Assembly (NCBI RefSeq): GCF_008933955.1
Contig: NZ_WBXO01000004.1
Coordinates: 62,001 to 126,000, forward strand
DNA from: Heliorestis acidaminivorans
Lineage (GTDB): Bacteria > Bacillota > Desulfitobacteriia > Heliobacteriales > Heliobacteriaceae
DNA length: 64,000 bases
Reading direction: 5' to 3'
Under the pieces are notes generated by a model. The model was not told where the DNA came from. It did not search any database and saw only the letters and a list, made by a program, of their open reading frames with translations. Shown here piece after piece: positions 9,752-17,215 of this stretch. A program made the translations under genes and the position numbers. The number at the start of each line of letters is the position of its first letter. The first letter of the stretch is position 1.

Positions 9752-11749
9752 CTAACTCCACCGATTCCTAGCCCTATAAGCAGTATGCAAAACTTTATGA
9801 GCTTTCTCACTGCCGGGGTGGTCAAGATAGGTTTTGTAGAGATTCTGTATCGTAGCGTTCTCATGGCTGTTGCGTAGTTTTTTGCTGTAATCAATATTGT
9901 AAAGGGCATCGGAACGGTTATGGCGATAATCAAGAGAAATCTTGCGGTGGTCGCGACCACCTAAGACAGGTTGACCGCCGCCGCCGACACAACCGCCAGG
10001 GCAGGCCATGATTTCTACGTAGTCGATTTTTTCTCCGGCGATGATAGCTTCTAAGATTTGACGAGCATTACCGGTGCCGTGAGCGACAGCAACTTTGATC
10101 TCATGATCGCCTAAGCGCACCTTAGATATCTTCAAGCCTGATTGTCCGCGAATCTCGCGAAACTCTACAGTCTGCTCGCGCACTTCTTCTTGTGGTGAAT
10201 TTTCTACCTTTTTGCCACCTGTCATAGCCCAGTAAGCGGTGCGCAGTGCCGCTTCCATAACGCCACCTGTAGCACCGAAAATTGTACCAGCGCCAGTGTA
10301 TTCTCCGAGGGGCGAATCATATTCACTGTCTGGCAGTTTAGCAAAATCGATACCAGCTTGGCGAATCATCATAGCTAATTCACGAGTCGTTAGAACATAG
10401 TCAATATGAGGCCTTTTACCATCGCTATGTTCGGGCCTAGCGGCTTCATACTTTTTGGCTGTGCAAGGCATGATGGCTACAGAAAAGAGCCTTTCTGGAT
10501 CGATGTCGCGCTTTTTCCCATGATAGAAGCGAGTTAAAGCTCCGAACATGGACATTGGTGATTTACATGTGGACAAATTGGGGATAAATTGTGGATAAAA
10601 ATGCTCGCAAAACTTAATCCAGCCAGGGCAACAGGAAGTAAGAAAAGGCAAGCGACCTTCTTCAAAGCGTCCAATGAATTCATGGGCCTCTTCCATAATT
10701 GTTAAGTCAGCGGCAAAGTCCGTAGCAAAGACTTGATCAAAACCGAGCCTGCGCAGGGCAGTAACCATTTTACCTGTTACGACAGTACCGACAGGTAGGC
10801 CAAATTCTTCACCTAAAGTAACTTGAATAGATGGTGCTGTCTGTACAACTACGTGATTGCGAGGGTCTTCTAAGATTTCCCAGATAGGGCTCATGCTTTC
10901 TTTGTCTGTCAGAGAACCGACAGGGCAGGCGATAACACATTGACCGCACATGATGCAGGCTACTTCACCAAGATCACGCATAAAAGCAGGGGCGATGACA
11001 GTTTCAAAGCCTCTGTTTTGTGCTGAATAGACGTGACATTGTTGCATTTTCGAGCAAATTGCTTCACAGCGGCGACAGTGAATGCATTTGTTGTAGTCAC
11101 GCTGAATAGCTGGATTGTTGTCGTGAATCTCGTAGCGCCGCACTTCGCCAGTAGGCTCAATATCGCGAATGGCCAGATCGTCGGCCACATTTTGCAGTTC
11201 GCAGTTTAAGTTGCGGTTACAAGTCGTGCATTCCCGATGATGATTAGAGAGAAGCAATTCTACTGTTCTTTTACGAGCTTTGCGCACTCGTGCTGTGTTG
11301 GTGCGCACAATTAAGCCATCGACTGAAGGGTAGACGCAGGATGCTTGCAAAGTTCTTTGTCCTTCGATCTCCACCAGACAGACGCGACAAGCGCCAATTT
11401 CGTTAATATCTTTAAGGTAACAAAGGCTAGGGATATTGATGCCAATGTTCCGTGCCGCTTCTAGCAAGGAAAGGCCTTTTTCTACTTCTACTGTGATGCC
11501 ATCGATTTGGAGAGTTACCATTTCTTTGGGCTCAGCAGGCTCTTTACTTTGCTCTGCTGTGCCTGGTAGAGTCTGTGCTCTTTTTGACGCACTTTCCTTA
11601 GAGTTAGCTGATATACTACCATCCGAGGCAGTTGCCATACTCGCCTCCATACCGGCCTGCTCTTTTTCCCTTCTTGCTTGAACAGTTGAATTGTTTTGCC
11701 TTTCCTCGTCTGAAGTCGTTATAAGAGCATTTTTATTGCGTTTCTGCAT
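9752..11749 (-). CDS. hndD: NAD(P)-linked [FeFe] hydrogenase catalytic subunit HndD
   Basis: Catalytic subunit of a multimeric, probably electron-bifurcating [FeFe] hydrogenase. It interconverts H2 with NAD(P)H and ferredoxin in the cytoplasm. Domain order is a 55-residue polar extension, a 2Fe-2S ferredoxin-like domain (CRVCLVEIEG), a His/Cys 4Fe-4S site (HHRECTTCNRNLNCELQ), two further 4Fe-4S clusters (CIHCRRCEAIC, CIMCGQCVIACP), then the H-cluster domain. Its signatures are TSCCPGWIKFCE near residue 370, MPCTAKKYEA near 426 and MACPGGCVGGGGQP near 580. The C-terminal small-subunit tail (NLYKTYLDHPGSEKAHKVL) is present. An AGGAGG 6 bp before the ATG fixes the start, so the polar extension is real. 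It is third in the operon hndA-hndC-hndD. Confidence 0.96.
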   Translation of the reverse strand: MQKRNKNALITTSDEERQNNSTVQARREKEQAGMEASMATASDGSISANSKESASKRAQTLPGTAEQSKEPAEPKEMVTLQIDGITVEVEKGLSLLEAARNIGINIPSLCYLKDINEIGACRVCLVEIEGQRTLQASCVYPSVDGLIVRTNTARVRKARKRTVELLLSNHHRECTTCNRNLNCELQNVADDLAIRDIEPTGEVRRYEIHDNNPAIQRDYNKCIHCRRCEAICSKMQQCHVYSAQNRGFETVIAPAFMRDLGEVACIMCGQCVIACPVGSLTDKESMSPIWEILEDPRNHVVVQTAPSIQVTLGEEFGLPVGTVVTGKMVTALRRLGFDQVFATDFAADLTIMEEAHEFIGRFEEGRLPFLTSCCPGWIKFCEHFYPQFIPNLSTCKSPMSMFGALTRFYHGKKRDIDPERLFSVAIMPCTAKKYEAARPEHSDGKRPHIDYVLTTRELAMMIRQAGIDFAKLPDSEYDSPLGEYTGAGTIFGATGGVMEAALRTAYWAMTGGKKVENSPQEEVREQTVEFREIRGQSGLKISKVRLGDHEIKVAVAHGTGNARQILEAIIAGEKIDYVEIMACPGGCVGGGGQPVLGGRDHRKISLDYRHNRSDALYNIDYSKKLRNSHENATIQNLYKTYLDHPGSEKAHKVLHTAYRARNRWS

Positions 11750-11764
11750 TTTTTGCCTCCTTTG

Positions 11765-11908
11765 ACATAGGAACTTGAACGAACTTACGAACTTAAAAGG
11801 GTGAACTTAAGGGGCGAACTTAGTTATTAAGTCAGCGATTAAGTCCCTCGATTAACTTAGCAATTAAGTCAGTACTTAAGTCAGCACTTAACTTAACTTA
11901 TCTACTAA
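11765..11908. repeat. ACTTAA-rich short direct repeats between hndC and hndD
   Basis: The 160-bp gap between hndC and hndD is filled with variants of (A/G)ACTTAA and ATTAAGTC, at least ten copies, many reading the same on both strands (ACTTAAGT). It contains no open frame and no clear terminator. It could be a low-complexity mRNA spacer or processing site between two co-transcribed genes. Confidence 0.5.
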
Positions 11909-11909
11909 A

Positions 11910-13838
11910 TTAGCGACGTAAAATCGCTTTGGGAGGACATTTTTCCACACATATACCGCAGTTAGTGCAGATATCAGGATCGATTAGGAAAGGCTTAACT
12001 TTTCGTTCACCGGAGATAGCTTTTACAGGGCAATGCTTGGTGCAGATGCTACAACTAATACATTTTTCTTGATCGATTTCATGACGACTTAAAGCTTTGC
12101 AGACACCAGCGGGGCAACGTTTATCTTGAATATGAGTGATAAATTCTTCACGAAAATAATGGAGCGTACTTAAGACAGGGTTAGGCGCTGTTTGCCCAAG
12201 ACCACAGAGAGAGGCTTCTTGTATATCGTGACCAAGTTCTTCTAAGATCTCTAAATCTTCTAGCTTACCATTACCTTCTGTAATCCTATTAACAATCTCC
12301 AAAAGACGCTTCGTGCCAATGCGGCAAGGTGTACATTTGCCACAAGATTCATCTTGCGTAAACTCTAGATAAAAACGGGCAATATCGACCATGCAGTCGC
12401 TTTCGTCCATGACGATCAGACCGCCCGAACCCATCATAGAACCTATCTCCGTTAGACTCTCGTAGTCGATTGGTTTATCGAGATGCTCTGCAGGGAGGCA
12501 ACCACCAGAAGGACCGCCTGTTTGAATAGCTTTAAAAGACTTTCCTTGGGGAATACCGCCGCCGATCTCGTAGACAATAGTGCGTAAAGTAGTACCCATA
12601 GGCACTTCAATTAAGCCAGTGTTATTGATTTTGCCAGCAAGCGAAAAAATCTTCGTACCTTTACTACCTTCTGTGCCTATGCTAGCGTACCACTGAGGAC
12701 CTTGCAAAATAATCTGCGGAATGTTGGCGTAAGTTTCCACGTTATTCAAAAGCGTTGGCTTGTCCCAAAGTCCCTGCACTGCTGGGTAGGGAGGACGTGA
12801 TCTAGGTTCGCCACGCTGTCCTGTGACCGAACGAAGTAAGGCTGTTTCTTCGCCGCAGACAAAAGCGCCAGCTCCGAGGCGAATCTCCACAGTAAAGTTA
12901 AAGCCTGAGCCTAAAATATTTTCCCCCAGCAGTCCTTTTTGCGTAGCTTCTTCGATAGCTTTTTCTAATCTAGCCACGGCAATAGGGTACTCTGCGCGCA
13001 CATAGATATAGCCTTCACTAGCCCCGACAGCATAACCAGCAATAGCCATTGCTTCTAAGACCGCGTGAGGGTCGCCTTCTAAGATACTGCGATCCATAAA
13101 AGCGCCAGGATCGCCTTCATCAGCATTACAGACTACGTATTTGTAATCTTGTTTTACAGCCGCTGTAAAAGCCCACTTACGTCCCGTAAGGAAGCCAGCG
13201 CCGCCACGACCACGCAGTTCGGAGTCGCGAACAGTTTTGACAACTTCAGAGGGCGTCATTTCCATAAGCACTTTCGCCAGAGCACGATAGCCATCGCGAG
13301 CAATGTATTCATCCATTTTTTCAGGATTGATTATGCCGCAATTGCGAAGGGCAATGCGAGTCTGGGGATGAAAGAATTTGTTTTCATCCATTGTTTCCGT
13401 TATTTCATGAGTAGTTGGGTTTTTGTAGAGCAGTCTTTGTACGGCCTGGCCTTTTTCGATATGGTTATCAAAAATATCCTGCACATCTTCAGGTTGAATG
13501 CGACAATAGAAGTAAGCGCCAGGATGGATAACTACAACAGGGCCAAGTTCACAAAAGCCAAAACAGCCTGTTTTGACGATTTCTACTTTATCTGCCAAGT
13601 GGCGCTTGTTTATTTCTTCGAGAAGTTGCTCTTTTACTTTTTGGCTGTTACTAGATAAGCAACCAGTGCCAGCACAGACCATGATGCTGTGGTTATAAGG
13701 CGAGGAGGCAAGAGCTTCTGCTTTTTCTTGAGAAGTTCTATCATCACCAAAAGCACCAAGGCGCAAAGATAGGTAAGGCATGGTTTTTTCTTTAATGCTA
13801 TTCAAATCTTCGAGAGATTGGATTTTTTGCAAAGTCAT
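11910..13838 (-). CDS. hndC: Hydrogenase NADH-binding subunit HndC (NuoF-like)
   Basis: Flavoprotein subunit that exchanges electrons between NAD(P)H and the hydrogenase. It comprises an N-terminal thioredoxin-like 2Fe-2S domain (CAGTGCLSSNS, then CFGFCELGP), a NuoF core with the FMN/NAD motif RGRGGAGFLTGRKWAF and ADEGDPGAFMDR, and GAGAFVCGEETALL. Next comes the 4Fe-4S site ESCGKCTPCRIG, and finally a C-terminal double 4Fe-4S ferredoxin domain (CISCSICTKHCPVKAI, CTNCGICVEKCPPKAI). About 642 residues, full length. The ATG at 13838 has AAAGGGG 7 bp upstream; a GTG at 13844 is too close to it. It lies 25 bp after hndA in the same operon. Confidence 0.95.
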   Translation of the reverse strand: MTLQKIQSLEDLNSIKEKTMPYLSLRLGAFGDDRTSQEKAEALASSPYNHSIMVCAGTGCLSSNSQKVKEQLLEEINKRHLADKVEIVKTGCFGFCELGPVVVIHPGAYFYCRIQPEDVQDIFDNHIEKGQAVQRLLYKNPTTHEITETMDENKFFHPQTRIALRNCGIINPEKMDEYIARDGYRALAKVLMEMTPSEVVKTVRDSELRGRGGAGFLTGRKWAFTAAVKQDYKYVVCNADEGDPGAFMDRSILEGDPHAVLEAMAIAGYAVGASEGYIYVRAEYPIAVARLEKAIEEATQKGLLGENILGSGFNFTVEIRLGAGAFVCGEETALLRSVTGQRGEPRSRPPYPAVQGLWDKPTLLNNVETYANIPQIILQGPQWYASIGTEGSKGTKIFSLAGKINNTGLIEVPMGTTLRTIVYEIGGGIPQGKSFKAIQTGGPSGGCLPAEHLDKPIDYESLTEIGSMMGSGGLIVMDESDCMVDIARFYLEFTQDESCGKCTPCRIGTKRLLEIVNRITEGNGKLEDLEILEELGHDIQEASLCGLGQTAPNPVLSTLHYFREEFITHIQDKRCPAGVCKALSRHEIDQEKCISCSICTKHCPVKAISGERKVKPFLIDPDICTNCGICVEKCPPKAILRR

Positions 13839-13863
13839 CGGCACACCCCTTTGCTATAGAATC

Positions 13864-14544
13864 TTAGACTTTTGTTTCCTGCTTTTTGGCTAGCAAGGTA
13901 ACAGACTCATCTTCTAACTTAGCAACTTCTAAATCCTTTGCTGGCTCTGAGTCTTTTAGATTGACTTGTTGAGAGTCTTTTTGATTGTCCTGTTGTGGAG
14001 TCTGATCTAAGCTTTTATAAGAAGCCAATATGGCAGGTATATCTTCTTTTTTTACACGACCGAAAATTTTATCGTTAATGGCTAGGACGGGTGCTAAGCC
14101 GCATGCGCCAATACAGCGACTACCGTCTAAGGTAAAAAGGCCGTCTTCCGTTGTTTCCTTCACATCAATGGAGAGCTCTTTTTTGATGACATCGACAATA
14201 TCTTGAGCGCCTTTGACGTAACAGGCTGTGCCAAGGCAGACTGAGATGGTGTATTTGCCTTTGGGCTCTGTAGAAAAAAGACTGTAGAAGCTAACGACAC
14301 CGGCAACTTCGCTGACAGGAAGGTCTAGGCGAACAGCTATATAGCGTTGAACTTCTTCAGGTAGATAGCCGACGATCTCCTGACTTCGTTGTAAAACCCG
14401 AATTAACTGGCCTGGTTGATCTCCGTATTCATCGATAACTTCATCGATTTGCGCTTTTTGCTTTTTGTCGCTGATGAGGCCGTCTAAGTCCTGGGGAAGT
14501 GCTATTTCCACATCAGCTACTTCGAGTTCTTTGGAAAGACCCAT
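13864..14544 (-). CDS. hndA: Hydrogenase thioredoxin-like [2Fe-2S] subunit HndA (NuoE-like), with extra C-terminal tail
   Basis: 2Fe-2S electron-transfer subunit of the [FeFe] hydrogenase. Residues 1-160 match NuoE/HndA, with the cluster cysteines in SVCLGTACYVKGA and DGSRCIGACGLAPVLAIN. About 60 further residues follow, rich in Gln, Asp, Lys, Ser and Glu with no predicted fold; most family members stop near residue 160-165. The ATG at 14544 follows AGGAGG by 7 bp, while the ATG at 14550 is only 1 bp from it, so the later start is preferred. It is the first gene of the hnd operon. The tail may be a disordered linker in the complex, which is inference. Confidence 0.93.
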   Translation of the reverse strand: MGLSKELEVADVEIALPQDLDGLISDKKQKAQIDEVIDEYGDQPGQLIRVLQRSQEIVGYLPEEVQRYIAVRLDLPVSEVAGVVSFYSLFSTEPKGKYTISVCLGTACYVKGAQDIVDVIKKELSIDVKETTEDGLFTLDGSRCIGACGLAPVLAINDKIFGRVKKEDIPAILASYKSLDQTPQQDNQKDSQQVNLKDSEPAKDLEVAKLEDESVTLLAKKQETKV

Positions 14545-14895
14545 GAGCATACCTCCTTAGTGCGTGGTTAGGTATTGTTCATCTTATGATTATTTAAGGG
14601 CTACTTATTGATGAATAGCAAATATAGGTAGTGAGAATAAAAAAGTAATTAATCGCTTGTAAGATCTTTTCGCTATATGGTCAACTTTTCCTCTTGATTA
14701 AAAGAATATTCCCGCAAGGGCATGGGTGGGGAGGAAAAAAAGAGGCTAGAAGAGAGTCTGCTGACAAATAGCTAGACTATAATCTGAATATAACACTTGT
14801 CTATTAGCATGGAGAAGCTTAGAATAAAAAGTAGAATATTGAGCATTATTTTCTCATTTGAGCTCCTAGAGATTTTTTAAGAAGAAGGTGATAAG
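14545..14895. other. Divergent intergenic region between hndA and the coiled-coil gene
   Basis: About 350 bp without a convincing frame. It should carry the hnd operon promoter (minus) and the promoter of the coiled-coil gene (plus), with TATAAT-like boxes around 14774-14795. No -35/-10 pair with good spacing stands out. No riboswitch-like structure was recognised. Confidence 0.4.
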
Positions 14896-15294
14896 GTGGA
14901 ATCATTACTTAAAGAACTTCTAGAAGTCGTAAAATCTATAGACAAGCGTGTAGGTTCTATAGAAAATCGTTTGGATTCTATGGAGAAGAGAATGGACTCC
15001 ATGGAGAAACGAATGGACTCCATGGAGAAACGAATGGACTCCATGGAGAAACGAATGGACTCCATGGAAAAGCGAATGGACTCCATAGAGAAGCGCCAAG
15101 AGGAAATGTATCAAGTCTTAAGAGCTGTAGAAGATAATGGCAAGGTAAATGGTGCTGAAATCAAGAAAATATCCGAACGACTTGACCGCATAGAAGGTAA
15201 AGTAAGCAAACAAGATCGTATGATTACAACATTAGGAATTCGCTCTATAGAACATGAAAGTGAAATCTTTGAGCTTCGCACTAAGCAGTCATAA
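14896..15294 (+). CDS. Repetitive coiled-coil protein
   Basis: 132-residue, highly charged protein predicted to be one continuous coiled coil. Residues 19-67 are seven tandem heptads of consensus MDSMEKR, placing Met in the hydrophobic positions. A second heptad-rich stretch (KKISERLDRIEGKVSKQDRM) follows. There is no signal peptide or membrane segment. Start is a GTG with AAGGTG upstream. Similar small heptad proteins are common in Firmicutes and have no assigned function. The DNA repeats (14950-15096) are nearly identical, so the heptad number can probably change by slippage or recombination. A terminator follows at 15333. Confidence 0.8.
   Translation: MESLLKELLEVVKSIDKRVGSIENRLDSMEKRMDSMEKRMDSMEKRMDSMEKRMDSMEKRMDSIEKRQEEMYQVLRAVEDNGKVNGAEIKKISERLDRIEGKVSKQDRMITTLGIRSIEHESEIFELRTKQS
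14950..15096 (+). repeat. Seven tandem 21-bp repeats encoding heptads
   Basis: The unit ATGGACTCCATGGAGAAACG(A) begins at 14992. Copies at 14992-15054 are identical, those at 15055 and 15076 carry one to three changes, and those at 14950 and 14971 are more diverged. The period of exactly seven codons keeps the reading frame whatever the copy number. Confidence 0.9.
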
Positions 15295-15332
15295 CATATC
15301 ATATCGCCACGAATATAAACTAAGAAGATGAG

Positions 15333-15374
15333 AACTCCCAATTCGCATATTTTTTGCGATATTGGGAGTTTTTT
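15333..15374 (+). terminator. Terminator of the coiled-coil gene
   Basis: AACTCCCAA.TCGCA pairs with TGCGA..TTGGGAGTT around a T-rich loop, followed by TTTT. Confidence 0.85.
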
Positions 15375-15413
15375 AAAACTCTAAAAGGAGAGTCAGAGGC
15401 TTAAAAAGCTCAT

Positions 15414-15635
15414 TCACCTAATTGAAACCTTGGGAACGAAAGTTTCACAAGCTGTATCGTCGGAAACACTAGTTATATAATTAGGAAACTGCGACCGTAC
15501 CTGAACCGTAGAGGCCTTGCAGTGTTCCTTTTCATTATAATAGCACTCTTCGACGTTGCATTTAATCGTAGACAAGGCTGGACCTCCTACCATATTATTG
15601 CTAAGCCTATTTTGACCTATCGTAAAACTTTTCAT
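15414..15635 (-). CDS. DUF1540 small cysteine-rich protein
   Basis: 73-residue protein with the DUF1540 cysteine pattern: IKCNVEECYYNEKEHCKAS followed by DDTACETF near the C-terminus. Four cysteines in a CN..C.Y....C.A...V......DT.C.TF layout suggest metal binding. The family is widespread in Clostridia and its function is unknown. The ATG at 15635 is the first good start, though only GAAAAGAAG lies upstream. It is transcribed alone, convergent with the coiled-coil gene. Confidence 0.8.
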   Translation of the reverse strand: MKSFTIGQNRLSNNMVGGPALSTIKCNVEECYYNEKEHCKASTVQVRSQFPNYITSVSDDTACETFVPKVSIR

Positions 15636-15855
15636 GTCTTCTTTTCCATGCCGTTGTATGCTTTAGAATGTCCTAAGTTGTTACAGATAATCTAATATAG
15701 GTTGGATTAGGATAAGGCGTCTATATAAAATAGTCCTAGCCTCAAAAATACCAACCGTCCGAGAATATGTTAAAATAAATACAATAAAGCTACAAAGCTA
15801 CTAAGACTATAGAAGCAAGAATATACAAAGAGCGACGGAAGAGGTAGGGCTAGAC

Positions 15856-17022
15856 ATGGAAGCTAAGACGGGAGCTACAACAGAAGCTACGATAGAAGCA
15901 ACGACGGAAACTACAACGCAGGAAGAAAAATCAAAAAAAAGAGCCCGTAGAAACAGAACCCTCTTCCTAACAGAAGAGGATAGAATACGACTTAAGCCTA
16001 AGCTGATTACGGACAAGCCAGAGGAAAAGCTCAGTGCAGATCTGCCACAAGGCACTATCAATGGCGATTGCCTAGAATGGGCAGAAGTGTTGCCGAGCAA
16101 ATCGGTGGACTTGCTTTTTTTAGATCCTCCTTATAATTTAAGCAAAAACTTTAATGGCAGAAACTTTGCCAAGACTGATGTGAATACATATTCAAAATGG
16201 CTAGACAACGTTGTTAGAACTCTTAATCATTTACTTAAAGACTCTGCCTCCATCTACATCTGTGGAGATTGGTACTCCTCAACATCGATTTACGAAGTAG
16301 CTTCCGAACATTTTTATGTACAAAATCGAATCACCTGGGAGCGGGAAAAAGGCAGAGGTGCTTTAGGTAACTGGAAAAACTCCAGCGAAGACATCTGGTT
16401 TTGCACCAAGTCCAAAAACTACACTTTTAATGTAGATAAAGTTAAACTTCGCCGTAAAGTCATTGCTCCTTATAAAGAAAACGGCAAGCCAAAGGACTGG
16501 CAAGATACAGAGACAGGCAAGTTTCGTGATACGCACCCTTCCAACCTGTGGACTGATATAACTATACCTTTCTGGTCCATGCCGGAAAACACCGATCATC
16601 CAACACAAAAAAGCGAAAAACTGCTGGCCAAAATCATTCTAGCCAGCAGTAATCAGGGTGACTTCGTTCTAGACCCTTTTGTAGGCAGTGGCACTACATC
16701 AGTGGTAGCAAAAAAGCTTGGCAGGCGCTATCTTGGCATTGAGCTTGACGCAGAGTATGCCATGCTAACCGAGCGCAGGCTAGAACTAGCCGAGTTAGAC
16801 CAAGAAATCCAAGGCTATCAAGAGGGCGTCTTCTGGGAGCGCAATAGCTTGTCTTTGCAAGGTAAAGGCGATAAAGAGAAAAGTAAGAGAATAAAGAGTA
16901 GCGACGATAATAGTAATAACAGCGATAGCGATGATAAGGTCAGAGATAATAGCAATAAAAATAACAGCAAAGGTAAGCGTAACAGCAAAACTAAAAGAGT
17001 AGAGCTAGCCTTATTCGAATAA
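15856..17022 (+). CDS. Orphan beta-class adenine/cytosine-N DNA methyltransferase
   Basis: Site-specific DNA methyltransferase of the N6/N4 family that transfers a methyl group from S-adenosylmethionine to an exocyclic amino group. The catalytic motif DPPYNL (residues 90-95) precedes the cofactor motif DPFVGSGTT (272-280), the order of the beta class. The recognition region lies between them. Residues 1-35 are Thr/Glu/Ala then Lys/Arg-rich, and residues 333-380 are a Ser/Asn/Asp/Lys low-complexity tail; both are probably disordered. No restriction endonuclease is adjacent, so this is an orphan enzyme or the remains of a system. Target sequence cannot be read from the protein. A terminator follows at 17045. 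Confidence 0.88.
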   Translation: MEAKTGATTEATIEATTETTTQEEKSKKRARRNRTLFLTEEDRIRLKPKLITDKPEEKLSADLPQGTINGDCLEWAEVLPSKSVDLLFLDPPYNLSKNFNGRNFAKTDVNTYSKWLDNVVRTLNHLLKDSASIYICGDWYSSTSIYEVASEHFYVQNRITWEREKGRGALGNWKNSSEDIWFCTKSKNYTFNVDKVKLRRKVIAPYKENGKPKDWQDTETGKFRDTHPSNLWTDITIPFWSMPENTDHPTQKSEKLLAKIILASSNQGDFVLDPFVGSGTTSVVAKKLGRRYLGIELDAEYAMLTERRLELAELDQEIQGYQEGVFWERNSLSLQGKGDKEKSKRIKSSDDNSNNSDSDDKVRDNSNKNNSKGKRNSKTKRVELALFE

Positions 17023-17044
17023 ATCTGCTTGGTGATTTTATTTG

Positions 17045-17087
17045 TAGTCCTTTGGTGAAAGAGCTTTCTTCAAGGGACTATTTTTTT
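17045..17087 (+). terminator. Terminator of the methyltransferase gene
   Basis: TAGTCC..TTG..GAAAG pairs with CTTTC..CAA..GGACTA and is followed by a run of seven T. Confidence 0.85.
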
Positions 17088-17215
17088 CAGGATTTAATAC
17101 CATGCTCTTACTGTTATTTAATTCTGAATAGGTAAGGGATAAAAGAGTCTTACAGTTGTCAAGAAAGCTATCTTAATGTTAAAATATACCAAAAAACATA
17201 AAAAGGGGTGATAAA

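Noticed and set aside
14950..15096. Tandem repeats as a CRISPR array
   Set aside because: Units are contiguous with no spacers and are part of a coding sequence. The 12-bp repeats at 18977 also lack spacers.
14877..15114. Antisense repeat frames opposite the coiled-coil gene
   Set aside because: They arise only because the 21-bp repeats are open in several frames.
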